Shown: positions 1-8,877, counted from the stretch's first letter. The stretch: 64,000 bases of DNA from an uncultured Lachnospiraceae bacterium (GCA_910585005.1 CAJUCN010000017.1:7204-71203), one strand, 5' to 3'. The notes: generated by a model from the sequence alone, not told the origin. Numbers and translations are program-made.

Positions 1-1757
1 CGGGAATCCTGGCTTTTGCCGGGATTATCGTCCGCATGATAGGTCTTTTATACAACAAGCCTCTGGTTTCTATTATTGGAGATGAGGGATTCGGTTATTA
101 CGACAGCGCTTATGCTGCCTATAGTATTGTACTTTTGATATCTTCTTACAGTATTCCCTCAGCAGTCTCTAAAGTAATTGCCCAAAGGCTGGCAGTAAAA
201 GAATATCGGAATGCACACAGAATCTTTCAATGTGCATTTATTTATGTGCTGGTAGTCGGTGGTATTGCCAGCTTATTTGTGTTTTTTGGAGCCGGTATTC
301 TGGTGAAGATGGATAGTGCTGTTTTTCCTCTAAGGGTTCTTGCTCCTACCATTTTTTTTAGTGGCATTCTTGGTGTTTTGCGGGGATATTTCCAGGCTCA
401 CAAAACAATGCTCCAAACTTCTCTTTCCCAGATTTTAGAGCAGCTTGTGAATGCTGGCATGAGTATAGGGATGGCATACTTGCTGGTTCAAATGGTGGCG
501 GATAAGGACATGACCGTGAAAGCTTCTTATGGCGCAGCAGGCGGGACGATAGGAACAGGGGCAGGGGTGCTTGCGGCTCTTCTTTTTATGGCAGGTATGT
601 ATGGGCTAAACCGTAAGACGATCCATAAGAGGATAGAACGGGATACGGGACATGTAGATGAGCCATACCGGGATATTTTTAAGATGATTCTCATGGTGGT
701 GACGCCGTTTATTCTAAGTACCGGAATTTATAATATCAATAATTTCATGGATAAAACGATTTATCAGCAGATCATGATGGGAATCAAGCATGTCGAGGAA
801 GCGGTAGTAGCCACCGATCTAAGCGCTATGGCCAAGGGAACCAAGATTGCCAATATTCCCATCGCCCTTGCTTCGGCGATGGCCACAGCGCTGATTCCCG
901 GGATATCCAGTGATTTTGCGAAAGGGAATATTAAGAGTGTGCAGCATAAGGTGGCCAAGTCCGTGAAGGTTACGATGCTGATATCGATTCCTTCCGCTGT
1001 AGGGCTTGGTGCGTTAGCGAAGCCGGTAATGATGGTGATCTTTCACCAGCCGGATACCTTGGATCTGGCTTCCATGCTTTTGGTGTGCATGTCGGTCACC
1101 ATTGTCTTGTATGCCCTTTCTACCTTGACGCAGGCGATCCTGCAATCGATCGGAAGGATGAAGACACCGATCATCAATGCCACTGCGGCGGTGGCGCTTC
1201 ATGGGGCGATGATGATAGCCATGGAATTATTTTTGGATGAAAAATACAGTTTATACTACTATGTGGCTGCCACAGTAGTCTATGCTTTGCTCTTGTGCAT
1301 TTTTAATCAGATATCGGTACACCGGTACCTGAATTACTCCCAGGAGATTGAGAAGACTTTTCTTTGTCCGGTCATAGCATCTGTGATTATGGGTGCAGCA
1401 GCTTTTGGTGTATATCATGGGGTATATTTTCTGGTAAAGAGTAATTTGGCCGCTCTTGGGCTGGCAGTTTTTGTGGGCGCTTTTCTTTATTTTGTTTTGA
1501 TTATTTGTATGCGGGCAATATCTGAGGATGAATTAAAAGGAATGCCCAAAGGATATATGCTGGTAGCGATTGCAAAAAAAATGGGAATTATGAAACCGGA
1601 GAATGACAGACGGAAGAATCCTTCAAAGAACAGTGCAAAGAATGTTTCAAAGAAAAATAAAAAAAATATTTCAAAATCAGAAAAGAATGTAAAAAGAAAA
1701 GAAACGGTGAAAATCCCGAAGAAACAACCGGAAGATGATTTTTGGCTGGACGGATAA
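1..1757 (+). CDS. Polysaccharide/lipid flippase, SpoVB/MurJ (MATE-like) family, 5' partial
   Basis: This is a multi-helix membrane flippase of the polysaccharide biosynthesis/SpoVB/MurJ group, which moves lipid-linked precursors across the cytoplasmic membrane. The reading frame is open from the window edge: codons from position 3 read GILAFAGIIVRMIG, the usual first-helix sequence of SpoVB-like proteins. The true start is therefore outside the window, and the first internal Met is at 36. About 12-14 hydrophobic segments follow. The last ~60 residues are a lysine- and asparagine-rich cytoplasmic tail (KNPSKNSAKN-type repeats) ending in DDFWLDG, which is unusual for the family and may bind RNA or lipid. 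Spore cortex or envelope glycan export is inferred from the family. Family membership is fairly sure; the exact substrate is not known. Confidence 0.85.
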   Translation, partial: GILAFAGIIVRMIGLLYNKPLVSIIGDEGFGYYDSAYAAYSIVLLISSYSIPSAVSKVIAQRLAVKEYRNAHRIFQCAFIYVLVVGGIASLFVFFGAGILVKMDSAVFPLRVLAPTIFFSGILGVLRGYFQAHKTMLQTSLSQILEQLVNAGMSIGMAYLLVQMVADKDMTVKASYGAAGGTIGTGAGVLAALLFMAGMYGLNRKTIHKRIERDTGHVDEPYRDIFKMILMVVTPFILSTGIYNINNFMDKTIYQQIMMGIKHVEEAVVATDLSAMAKGTKIANIPIALASAMATALIPGISSDFAKGNIKSVQHKVAKSVKVTMLISIPSAVGLGALAKPVMMVIFHQPDTLDLASMLLVCMSVTIVLYALSTLTQAILQSIGRMKTPIINATAAVALHGAMMIAMELFLDEKYSLYYYVAATVVYALLLCIFNQISVHRYLNYSQEIEKTFLCPVIASVIMGAAAFGVYHGVYFLVKSNLAALGLAVFVGAFLYFVLIICMRAISEDELKGMPKGYMLVAIAKKMGIMKPENDRRKNPSKNSAKNVSKKNKKNISKSEKNVKRKETVKIPKKQPEDDFWLDG

Positions 1758-1850
1758 AAGCGTTGAATAAACAAAGAGCCTCCTGGAGATAATAAGTTTG
1801 TCAAATTATAAAATTTGTCAAAACAGATCATATTTCAGGAGGTATTTTTT

Positions 1851-2036
1851 ATGGCAAACTTATCAGAACTTGATTTACAGAATCTGCGCCATCTGATTGG
1901 CGGTTACGACGTGACTCACTGCAAAATGAAAGAATATGCATCCAGTTCATCGGATACGCAGGTGAAGCAGTTTTTTGAAAAAGGCGCAAAATCGGCAATG
2001 GATAACAAAAATCAGTTGATGAAGTTTTTACAGTAG
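1851..2036 (+). CDS. Small CotF-like spore coat-associated protein (61 aa)
   Basis: A 61-residue protein starting MANLSELDLQNLRHLIGG, with start at 1851 set by the AGGAGG at 1838-1843. An upstream in-frame Met at 1815 has no ribosome binding site. It is an all-helical, Cys-poor, hydrophilic protein. It lies 28 bp upstream of a clear CotF-family gene and looks like the short N-terminal-type partner that often accompanies it in Clostridia. A role in the spore coat or as a ferritin-like helical packing protein is inferred from the neighbour. No catalytic motif is visible. Two TTTGTCAAA direct repeats (around 1797 and 1813) lie just upstream. Confidence 0.6.
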   Translation: MANLSELDLQNLRHLIGGYDVTHCKMKEYASSSSDTQVKQFFEKGAKSAMDNKNQLMKFLQ

Positions 2037-2064
2037 CACTGAAAACAGAAAGGATGGTTCAATT

Positions 2065-2325
2065 ATGCAGATGAATGAAAAAACAATGGTAGCAGATACC
2101 TTAACAGGTATAAATGGGGAATTGGTCCGTTTTGGTGAGATGATCGCGCAGACGGAAAATTCCGATCTTAAGCAGACATTAAAACAGTTTAGAAATGCTT
2201 GTGAACAGTCCCAGGAGGAACTTTACAAGATCGCCCGTGAAAAGTCTTATTATGTTCCGGCAGCCAAAGCAACACAGCAGGAGATCGATCATGTAAAAGG
2301 GTTATTTACCAGCAGCGTTCTCTAG
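2065..2325 (+). CDS. Spore coat protein, CotF family
   Basis: An 86-residue helical protein of the Coat_F family (PF07875 type). Recognisable features are the N-terminal MNEKTMVADTLTGIN, the central LKQTLKQFRNACEQSQEEL and the C-terminal YYVPAAKATQQEIDHVK, which match the usual two-helix CotF layout and length of 80-100 residues. It is made in the mother cell and packed in the spore coat in known family members. It follows the 61-aa gene by 28 bp, has an AAGGATGG ribosome binding site, and ends just before a strong terminator, so the two genes form a small operon. Good evidence that the organism sporulates. Confidence 0.85.
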   Translation: MQMNEKTMVADTLTGINGELVRFGEMIAQTENSDLKQTLKQFRNACEQSQEELYKIAREKSYYVPAAKATQQEIDHVKGLFTSSVL

Positions 2326-2334
2326 TAAGCCTTG

Positions 2335-2380
2335 AAACCCCAGCAGCCAGCGCGTTTGTGTTAGCGGCTGGGGTTTCTTT
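2335..2380 (+). terminator. Intrinsic terminator after the CotF operon
   Basis: Perfect 10-bp arms AAACCCCAGC (2335-2344) and GCTGGGGTTT (2367-2376) followed by CTTTC. The A and T ends make it usable on both strands, fitting its place between convergent genes. Confidence 0.85.
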
Positions 2381-2419
2381 CTGGGTAGAAAGACGGGAAT
2401 CCATACAGTTACGGCATAG

Positions 2420-4177
2420 TCAGTCTTCCATCAATGTGAGCTGGGAGATGTCTGCGTCAATAGCCATGGAATAGTTGGTGTAGTATACCACAAATCCGGG
2501 TTTGCTTCCCCCAGGTTTTTTGACATTTTTTTTCTCCGTATAGTCGATTTCTATTTTGTTTTGATTTCTGGCTTTGGAATAATAAGCAGCCAGCTTTGCA
2601 GCCTCTTCAAAAGCCCGGTCCGGAAGTTCCTTCCCATCCGTTTTGAGGATCACATGGGAACCTGGCATGCCTTTGGCATGAAACCACCAGTCACCACCGG
2701 AAGCAAATTTGAAGGTAAGTTCATCGTTTTGGTAATTGTTTTTGCCCACATACATATGAAAACCATCACTGCCCACATAGTGGAACGGTGTGCTGGTGAT
2801 CTTTATTTTTTTTGCATTTCCTTTCCGCCGTATATAGCCGCTGGAGATCAACTCTTCGCGGATCTGTGTCAGATCCTCTTCTTTCAGCGCAATATCTAAG
2901 GAAGCCTGGATGGATTCTAAATGGTCGATTTCTTCTTTTACTTCCAGGGTCAGCTTAGAAAGGGCTTCGCCGGTGCGCTTTAGTTTGCCATACTTGTCAA
3001 AGTATTTTTTGGCGTTTTCTGAAGGCGTCAGAAGGGGATCCAAGGGGATCGTAATCATTTCGTTGGTATAATAGTTTAACGCCTGGGTGGATTTGGCGCC
3101 TGCAGGGACCTGATAACCGTAAGTGTTTAAAAGTTCTCCATAGATCCGGTATTTATCCTTTTTATCCGTATCCTTTAGCTGACGGAGCTGGAGATCATAT
3201 TTTTTAACATTCCGTTCTAAAGCAGTTTGGACAATTTTGCGTAAATCCACGGATTTTTGCCGGATGCGTGTGTGGATGCTTTTTTCTGCATAATACTGTT
3301 CAAGCAAGGAACTGATAGAAGAGACAGCCTTATGATCGCTTTCTTCATACATAGTAACAGGCAGGGCGGCATATTCTGCAGGAACTTTATTTTCGTAGAA
3401 GATGACAGGGGCAAAAATGCCTTTTTCCACCTGATCCATCATTGCACTAAATTCATTGTAAAGCTTATTAAGGAGTTCAGGCCCATTTGGAGTTTCCGTA
3501 AATAGGGCGGTAGAGACATCTCCGTCCACACCGGACCGATGACAGACCTCCTGTGCAATAAACGGAGAGATGCCGGTATAAAAACTGTAAAGGGCTTTGT
3601 AAACGGGAAGCTTGGCAGCGGTTATGGTGCTTTTAAAAATCGCTTCATCGGGAGAAAGAGGATTCTTTTTTTCCTGGGTCAGGGGGATGAAATAGGTTCT
3701 CCCTGGCAGTACTTCCCGCACGGAACTGACCATACCGGAAATATGTTTGATGCTGTCAATAATGATATCGTTTTCATCCACAAAAATAATGTTGCTGTGT
3801 TTGCCCATCAGTTCAATAATCAGCCGTTTGCGTTTTAAATCGCCCATTTCATCTAAATGTTCGATATGGATCTGTAAGATGCGCTCTAACCCCGGCTGGG
3901 TGATATCTGTGATCCGCCCGTTTTGAAGATGCTTGCGAAGGAGCATACAAAATCCTGGGGCGGTCATAGGGCTTTGTTTGTTTTTGCCGGTCAGATAAAC
4001 CAGCGGGAGGGATGCATTGGCGGACAAAAGAAGCTTTTGCTGTCCGGCCTGCAAGGTTTTTATTGTAAAGAGAAGTTCATCACTTTCGGGCTGGGCAATC
4101 TTATAGATCCGCCCGCCGATCAGAGTATCCTGAAGTTCTTTTGCGATTGCTGCAACTGTTATTCCGTCAAATGCCAT
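2420..4177 (-). CDS. rqcH: Ribosome quality control factor RqcH (NFACT/Rqc2 homolog)
   Basis: 585 aa, the usual length for bacterial NFACT proteins once annotated as fibronectin-binding. RqcH binds peptidyl-tRNA on stalled 50S subunits and adds C-terminal alanine tails that mark the chain for ClpXP. It begins MAFDGITVAAIAKEL, the normal NFACT-N start. It then has a central HhH and coiled-coil part (around residues 290-440) and the C-terminal NFACT-R domain with WWFHAKGMPGSHVIL near residue 500. It is transcribed alone on the minus strand, between the CotF terminator and a divergent yicC promoter. Codon use and length are normal. Confidence 0.93.
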   Translation of the reverse strand: MAFDGITVAAIAKELQDTLIGGRIYKIAQPESDELLFTIKTLQAGQQKLLLSANASLPLVYLTGKNKQSPMTAPGFCMLLRKHLQNGRITDITQPGLERILQIHIEHLDEMGDLKRKRLIIELMGKHSNIIFVDENDIIIDSIKHISGMVSSVREVLPGRTYFIPLTQEKKNPLSPDEAIFKSTITAAKLPVYKALYSFYTGISPFIAQEVCHRSGVDGDVSTALFTETPNGPELLNKLYNEFSAMMDQVEKGIFAPVIFYENKVPAEYAALPVTMYEESDHKAVSSISSLLEQYYAEKSIHTRIRQKSVDLRKIVQTALERNVKKYDLQLRQLKDTDKKDKYRIYGELLNTYGYQVPAGAKSTQALNYYTNEMITIPLDPLLTPSENAKKYFDKYGKLKRTGEALSKLTLEVKEEIDHLESIQASLDIALKEEDLTQIREELISSGYIRRKGNAKKIKITSTPFHYVGSDGFHMYVGKNNYQNDELTFKFASGGDWWFHAKGMPGSHVILKTDGKELPDRAFEEAAKLAAYYSKARNQNKIEIDYTEKKNVKKPGGSKPGFVVYYTNYSMAIDADISQLTLMED

Positions 4178-4232
4178 GATCGTACTCCTTTCCTGTTTTC
4201 TTATTATATAGCAAGTTGAGAGATCCTACAAC

Positions 4233-4305
4233 ACTATCCGTTTCGCTGATTTAGGGAAATGGCAGACATGGGTTGTAATTTTCCTAAATCAGCGAAACGG
4301 ATAGT
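4233..4305. repeat. 28-bp inverted repeat between rqcH and yicC
   Basis: Arms at 4233-4260 and 4278-4305 are reverse complements with one mismatch, separated by 17 bp. They would form a very stable hairpin in the divergent intergenic region, upstream of both genes. No T-run follows on the plus strand. It may be a small repetitive element, a protein-binding palindrome or the end of an upstream transcript. Function unknown. Confidence 0.75.
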
Positions 4306-4324
4306 TAGGAATGATCGCTCACGC

Positions 4325-4353
4325 TTGACGTTTTTTGGAAATTCGCCTATAAT
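4325..4353 (+). promoter_or_regulatory. Sigma-A promoter for the yicC operon
   Basis: TTGACG (4325-4330), exactly 17 bp, TATAAT (4348-4353). Transcription would start about 4360, followed by GGGAGG (4377-4382) and the yicC ATG at 4389. Confidence 0.85.
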
Positions 4354-4388
4354 GTAATGAAGGTATGTACAAAAGTGGGAGGTTTGCC

Positions 4389-5267
4389 ATGATTAAGAGC
4401 ATGACGGGGTTTGGCAGATGTGAGGTACAAGAAGCCCAGCGCAAGATTACGATAGAAATGAAATCAGTGAACCACAGGTATCTGGATGTAAATATTAAGA
4501 TGCCCAAGAAGCTGAATTTTTTTGAAGCGGCAATCAGGAATGAACTAAAAAATTATATCCAAAGAGGCAAGGTGGATGTTTTTATTTCTTATGAAGATTA
4601 TACAGAAACCAATGTTTGTGTGAAATACAACAAAGAACTTGCGGCGGAGTACATGGAGTATTTAAAACAGATGGCGGAAGACTTTTCTTTGGATAATGAC
4701 GTAAGGGTCTCTACTTTGTCCAGATATCCGGAAGTGTTTTCCATGGAAGAACAGACAGTGGATGAGGAACAGCTCTGGCAGCTTTTAGACCGTGCAATCA
4801 AAGGGGCAGCCCAAGGGTTTGTGGATACAAGGATTAAAGAAGGGGAACACCTGAAAGAAGATCTGCTGGCGAAACTGGACGGGATGCTTGACCATGTGGA
4901 TTTCATTACGGAGCGTTCTCCGCAGATTATAGCAGAGTACAGGCAAAAGCTGGAAGAGAAAGTAAAAGATCTGTTAGAAGATGTAAAGATTGATGAGAAC
5001 AGGCTTTTAACAGAAGTGACGATCTTTGCAGACAGAGTCTGTGTAGATGAAGAACTGGTAAGGCTTCGCAGCCATATTGAATCTACCAGGGATACGCTGC
5101 TTGCGGGAGGAAGCATTGGAAGAAAGCTTGATTTTATAGCACAGGAGATGAACCGGGAGGCGAATACGATCTTATCAAAGGCAAGCGATCTGGAGATCTC
5201 TAACCGGGGCATTGAACTGAAAACGGAAATTGAAAAGGTAAGAGAACAGATCCAGAATATTGAGTAG
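4389..5267 (+). CDS. yicC: YicC family endoribonuclease
   Basis: 292 aa, usual for the family. It starts MIKSMTGFGR, the invariant YicC N-terminus, so 4389 is preferred over the Met at 4365. A GGGAGG ribosome binding site lies 6 bp upstream. The N-terminal YicC-like domain is followed by the C-terminal DUF1732 part with GRKLDFIAQEMNREANTI and SKASD near residue 245-275. Characterised homologs are endoribonucleases acting in small-RNA and stress pathways. It heads an operon with remA, gmk and rpoZ, the standard Firmicutes order, driven by the promoter at 4325. Confidence 0.93.
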   Translation: MIKSMTGFGRCEVQEAQRKITIEMKSVNHRYLDVNIKMPKKLNFFEAAIRNELKNYIQRGKVDVFISYEDYTETNVCVKYNKELAAEYMEYLKQMAEDFSLDNDVRVSTLSRYPEVFSMEEQTVDEEQLWQLLDRAIKGAAQGFVDTRIKEGEHLKEDLLAKLDGMLDHVDFITERSPQIIAEYRQKLEEKVKDLLEDVKIDENRLLTEVTIFADRVCVDEELVRLRSHIESTRDTLLAGGSIGRKLDFIAQEMNREANTILSKASDLEISNRGIELKTEIEKVREQIQNIE

Positions 5268-5276
5268 AGGTATCTT

Positions 5277-5537
5277 GTGAATAAATTAATTCATATCGGG
5301 TTTGGCAATATTGTCAATTCCGGGAAGATCATAGCGATTGTAAGTCCTGACTCAGCGCCAGTTAAGCGGCTGGTGCAGAAGGCAAAAGAGGATGGGACGG
5401 CTATTGATGCTACGCAGGGGAGAAAAACGAAAGCCGTGCTTGTTATGGAAAACAGCCAGCTTGTACTTTCGGCACTTTTACCGGAGACAATCGCACAGCG
5501 GGCACAGGCGGAAAGCAGAGATGATGATGAAACGTAA
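5277..5537 (+). CDS. remA: Extracellular matrix regulator RemA-like (DUF370)
   Basis: 86 aa starting at a GTG codon (5277) after GTAGAGG; the protein reads NKLIHIGFGNIVNSGKIIAI, the conserved RemA start. RemA is an oligomeric DNA-binding regulator of biofilm matrix genes in Bacillus. In Clostridia its targets are unknown. IVSPDSAPVKRL and ATQGRKTKAVLV are the family signatures. It is 9 bp after yicC and overlaps the start of gmk, so it is part of the same operon. Confidence 0.9.
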   Translation: MNKLIHIGFGNIVNSGKIIAIVSPDSAPVKRLVQKAKEDGTAIDATQGRKTKAVLVMENSQLVLSALLPETIAQRAQAESRDDDET

Positions 5538-6150
5538 AGGAATATTGATCGTAGTTTCGGGTTTCTCTGGGGCGGGAAAAGGCACTCTCATGAAACAGCT
5601 TGTACATTCTTATGACAATTATGCACTATCTGTTTCTATGACAACGAGGGGGCCAAGGCCTGGTGAGGAAGAGGGAAGAGAATATTTTTTTGTCAGCAGG
5701 GAAAAATTTGAGGAAACGATTGCGGCGGACGGTCTGATTGAGTATGCATGTTATTGTGAAAATTATTATGGAACACCCAGGGGGTATGTAGAAAAACAGC
5801 TTGAAAAAGGCCGTGATGTAATCCTGGAAATTGAAATCCAGGGCGCCTTGAAAGTAAAAGAAAAATTTCCTACCGCATTACTTCTTTTTGTGATGCCGCC
5901 CAATGCAGCGGAGCTAAGAAGACGGCTTATGGGCAGAGGCACAGAAAGCATGGAAGTGATTGAAAAACGGTTAAAACGTGCGTCAGAGGAGGCGGAGGGC
6001 ATTGAGGAGTATGACTATATCATTATCAATGACCGTCTTGAGGAATGTGTTCCTCAGATGCATGCATTGATTCAGGCGGCCCACGATACACCCTCCAGAA
6101 ATTTGGAGTTTATAGAAAATATGAGAAGAGAGCTGGAAGCTTATAAATAA
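5521..6150 (+). CDS. gmk: Guanylate kinase
   Basis: Phosphorylates GMP to GDP with ATP. The P-loop reads SGFSGAGKGT near residue 13, followed by TTRGPRPGEEEGREYFFVS, the GMP-binding segment typical of the family. The start is one of three consecutive ATG codons at 5521, 5524 or 5527, giving about 209 aa, the normal size. The longer frame opening at 5392 runs through remA and is not used. The gene overlaps the 3' end of remA by 17 bp, implying translational coupling, and is followed by rpoZ. Confidence 0.94.
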   Translation: MMMKRKGILIVVSGFSGAGKGTLMKQLVHSYDNYALSVSMTTRGPRPGEEEGREYFFVSREKFEETIAADGLIEYACYCENYYGTPRGYVEKQLEKGRDVILEIEIQGALKVKEKFPTALLLFVMPPNAAELRRRLMGRGTESMEVIEKRLKRASEEAEGIEEYDYIIINDRLEECVPQMHALIQAAHDTPSRNLEFIENMRRELEAYK

Positions 6151-6173
6151 GCTTTTGAGGAAAGGAGTTAAAC

Positions 6174-6410
6174 ATGTTACATCCATCTTATTCAGACTTA
6201 ATGAAAGTAGTTAATAGTGAAGTGGAACCAGGTGAGGCGCCGGTTGTAAACAGCAGGTATTCCATTGTTATGGCTACATCCAAAAGGGCAAGGCAGTTAA
6301 TCTCTGGCAAGGATCCACTGGTAAAAACTAAAAATGCAACGAAGCCATTGTCTGTTGCCGTGGAAGAGCTTAACCAAGGCAAAATTAAGATTCTTTCAGA
6401 TGAGGATTGA
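6174..6410 (+). CDS. rpoZ: RNA polymerase omega subunit
   Basis: 78 aa with the omega signature SRYSIVMATSKRARQLI and KPLSVAVEEL. It assists folding and assembly of the beta' subunit. An AAAGGAG site lies 7 bp before the ATG. It is last in the yicC-remA-gmk-rpoZ operon and is followed by a hairpin. Length and position are normal for Firmicutes. Confidence 0.93.
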   Translation: MLHPSYSDLMKVVNSEVEPGEAPVVNSRYSIVMATSKRARQLISGKDPLVKTKNATKPLSVAVEELNQGKIKILSDED

Positions 6411-6438
6411 TTTACTGACAATGTTTACAGGCAGAAGA

Positions 6439-6464
6439 CCCCGTAGCATACTACGGGGTATTTA
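6439..6464 (+). terminator. Hairpin terminator after rpoZ
   Basis: CCCCGTAG (6439-6446), loop CATA, CTACGGGG (6451-6458), then TATTTAACTGTTT. A perfect 8-bp stem but a weak T-run, so some read-through into rimO is likely. Confidence 0.7.
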
Positions 6465-6488
6465 ACTGTTTGGGATGAAAGGGAATAA

Positions 6489-7814
6489 ATGAAAATACTT
6501 TTTATTTCATTAGGCTGTGACAAAAATCTTGTGGATTCGGAGATCATGCTTGGCATGCTGGCGCAGAAAGGGTATCTGTTTACCGATGATGAAAAGGAAG
6601 CGGAAGTGGTGGTAATCAACACTTGCTGTTTCATTAACGATGCTAAGGAAGAAAGCATTCAAACGATTCTTGACATGGCGGAACGAAAAAAGGAAGGGCA
6701 GCTAAAGGCATTGATTGTTACCGGATGCCTGGCCCAGAGATATTATGACGAGATACAAAAGGAAATTCCGGAGGTAGATGCAGTTGTTGGTACCACAGCC
6801 ATAGATTCCATTGTGGAAACTTTGGAGAGCGTTCTGGCAGGAAAAGGCACAAACCATAGGGAAAACATCCATAGGCCAGTGCACGGAAACCAAAAGCGTA
6901 TAGTCACAACAGGCGGATATTATGCCTATCTTAAAATTGCGGAAGGTTGTAATAAGCGCTGCACATATTGTATTATTCCGAAGATCAGGGGAAACTACCG
7001 GAGCATTCCTATGGAAGAGCTGCTTAAGGAGGCACAGACTTTAGTGGATGGGGGCGTGAGAGAACTGATTTTGGTGGCCCAGGAGACGACTCTTTATGGG
7101 ACGGATTTGTATGATGAAAAGGCGCTTCCACAGTTGCTTAGGGCATTATGCAAGATTGAAGGGCTTTCCTGGATCAGGCTTTTATATTGTTATCCGGAAG
7201 AAATTACAGATGAACTGATCCAGGTGATCAAATGTGAAAAAAAGATATGCCATTATCTGGATATTCCGGTACAAAGTGGGAGCGATAGGGTCTTAAGGAG
7301 GATGGGCAGGCGCACAGACAGCCGTCAGATCAGCAAGATGATCCATCATCTCAGGGAGGAGATACCGGATATTTGCATCAGGACTACTCTGATAACGGGA
7401 TTTCCGGGGGAGACACAAGAGGATCATGAGGATACCATGGATTTTGTGAATGATATGGAATTTGACCGGCTCGGTGTGTTTACTTATTCGCCGGAAGAGG
7501 GGACGCCAGCGGCAGAAATGCCAGATCAGATCACCGAGGAAGTCAAGCAGCTTCGCTGGGATGAGATCATGGAGCTCCAGCAGGAAATTGCGTTTGACCT
7601 TGCGGAAGATATGGTTGGAAAAAGCCTGGAGGCGATGATAGAAGGGAAGATGCCGGAGGAGAATGTGTATGTTGCCCGTACCTACAAAGATGCCCCCGGT
7701 GTGGATGGCTATCTTTTTATCCATACAGACAGGCTGCTTCTTAGTGGGGATTTGGTCAAGGTTACTATCACTGGTTCTAATGAATATGACTTGATTGGTG
7801 AGATTACTGCTTAG
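6489..7814 (+). CDS. rimO: Ribosomal protein S12 methylthiotransferase RimO
   Basis: 441 aa radical SAM methylthiotransferase that modifies the conserved aspartate of ribosomal protein S12. Cysteines of the auxiliary cluster are C10 (SLGCDKN), C46 (NTCCF) and C79 (TGCLAQR). The radical SAM cluster is C154, C158 and C161 (CNKRCTYC). A C-terminal TRAM domain ends the protein (near residue 375 onward, with ...GDLVKVTITGSNEYDLIGEI). The start LFISLGCDKNLVDSE separates RimO from MiaB. It lies 22 bp before pgsA, as in other Clostridia. Confidence 0.94.
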   Translation: MKILFISLGCDKNLVDSEIMLGMLAQKGYLFTDDEKEAEVVVINTCCFINDAKEESIQTILDMAERKKEGQLKALIVTGCLAQRYYDEIQKEIPEVDAVVGTTAIDSIVETLESVLAGKGTNHRENIHRPVHGNQKRIVTTGGYYAYLKIAEGCNKRCTYCIIPKIRGNYRSIPMEELLKEAQTLVDGGVRELILVAQETTLYGTDLYDEKALPQLLRALCKIEGLSWIRLLYCYPEEITDELIQVIKCEKKICHYLDIPVQSGSDRVLRRMGRRTDSRQISKMIHHLREEIPDICIRTTLITGFPGETQEDHEDTMDFVNDMEFDRLGVFTYSPEEGTPAAEMPDQITEEVKQLRWDEIMELQQEIAFDLAEDMVGKSLEAMIEGKMPEENVYVARTYKDAPGVDGYLFIHTDRLLLSGDLVKVTITGSNEYDLIGEITA

Positions 7815-7835
7815 ACGAGCAAAGGGAGGTTAAAA

Positions 7836-8369
7836 ATGAATTTACCAAACAAATTGACAATGCTGCGGGTATTTATGATTCCGTTTTTTATCGTGTTTCT
7901 TTTGATCCCGGTTACGCCATATGATAAATGGATTGCGCTTGCTATTTTTATTTTGGCTAGTCTGACAGATCTTTTGGATGGAAAGATCGCCAGAAAGTAT
8001 CATCTGGTCACGAATTTTGGAAAGTTTATGGATCCTCTTGCAGATAAGCTTCTTGTATGCGCTGCATTGATTTGTCTGATCGAATTGAATAAGATTCCAG
8101 CATGGATGGTTATTATTATTATTGCAAGGGAATTTATCATCAGCGGTTTTCGTCTGGTGGCTTCCGATAATGGGGTGGTCATTGCGGCAAGTTACTGGGG
8201 AAAATTTAAGACTACTTTTCAAATGGTTGCAGTCTGCCTGCTGATAGCGGACGTGGAGGCTCTTTCGCTTGTCACGCAGATCGTTCTTTGGATCGCCGTG
8301 ATTCTCACCGTTGTGTCCCTGGTAGATTACCTGGTAAAAAACAAAGATGTTATGAAGGAAAAGAAATAG
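7836..8369 (+). CDS. pgsA: CDP-diacylglycerol-glycerol-3-phosphate 3-phosphatidyltransferase
   Basis: 177 aa membrane enzyme of phosphatidylglycerol synthesis. It begins MNLPNKLTMLRV, typical of PgsA. The CDP-alcohol phosphotransferase motif is complete: DLLDGKIARKYHLVTNFGKF followed by MDPLADK, giving the D-G-A-R-G-D-D pattern. About five membrane segments are visible. The start has a GGGAGG site. The next gene, pncC, begins one base after the stop, so they are cotranscribed. Confidence 0.94.
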   Translation: MNLPNKLTMLRVFMIPFFIVFLLIPVTPYDKWIALAIFILASLTDLLDGKIARKYHLVTNFGKFMDPLADKLLVCAALICLIELNKIPAWMVIIIIAREFIISGFRLVASDNGVVIAASYWGKFKTTFQMVAVCLLIADVEALSLVTQIVLWIAVILTVVSLVDYLVKNKDVMKEKK

Positions 8370-8370
8370 T

Positions 8371-8850
8371 ATGAAACAGGAACAGTCATTGGAGGAACAG
8401 GTGGTTTCCCTGCTCAAAGAAAAACATATGCAGGTATCTTTTGCAGAGTCCTGTACAGGCGGGCTTTTATCCGGAAGACTGGTAAATGTATCCGGAGTTT
8501 CAGATGTTTTCAAGGAAAGTTATGTAACTTACGGAAATGAGGCAAAGCAGGGACTTTTAGGAGTGTCAAACCAGGCATTGCAGGATTATGGGGCTGTGAG
8601 CAGGCAGGTGGCGGAACAAATGGTTAAAGGGACAGCCAAACGCTCCGGTGCACAGGCGGCAGTCGCGGTCACCGGGATTGCAGGGCCGGAAGGGGGAACT
8701 TATTTAAAACCAGTAGGGCTGGTGTATATCGGCTGTCTGGTAAATGGGGAAGTGACAGTAACGGAAAATCATTTTGAGGGCAACAGGGCGGAAGTAAGAG
8801 CCCAAACAGTAGAGGCGGCTTTGACACTTCTTTTAGACTGCCTTTCGTGA
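8371..8850 (+). CDS. pncC: Nicotinamide-nucleotide amidohydrolase, CinA C-terminal domain protein
   Basis: 159 aa, corresponding only to the C-terminal PncC domain of CinA. The enzyme deamidates NMN to nicotinate mononucleotide for NAD recycling. Motifs are SFAESCTGGLLSGRL (catalytic Ser region), VTYGNEAKQ and VAVTGIAGPEGG. The N-terminal MoCF-like domain found in full-length CinA of many Firmicutes is absent here, which makes this a stand-alone PncC form. Adjacent to pgsA and upstream of recA, the classic cinA-recA neighbourhood. Confidence 0.9.
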   Translation: MKQEQSLEEQVVSLLKEKHMQVSFAESCTGGLLSGRLVNVSGVSDVFKESYVTYGNEAKQGLLGVSNQALQDYGAVSRQVAEQMVKGTAKRSGAQAAVAVTGIAGPEGGTYLKPVGLVYIGCLVNGEVTVTENHFEGNRAEVRAQTVEAALTLLLDCLS

Positions 8851-8877
8851 ACAAGTGTGTGGGGGAGGAGAAGGGAT

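Noticed and set aside
4598..5212. 204-codon serine-rich minus-strand frame inside yicC
   Set aside because: Antisense shadow of a well-supported gene; composition is that of complement codons.
5392..5520. Longer guanylate kinase N-terminus
   Set aside because: It runs through remA in another frame and the enzyme normally starts just before KRKGILIVVSG.
7842..8513. 223-codon minus-strand frame over pgsA and pncC
   Set aside because: Antisense shadow of two clear genes with no start signals.
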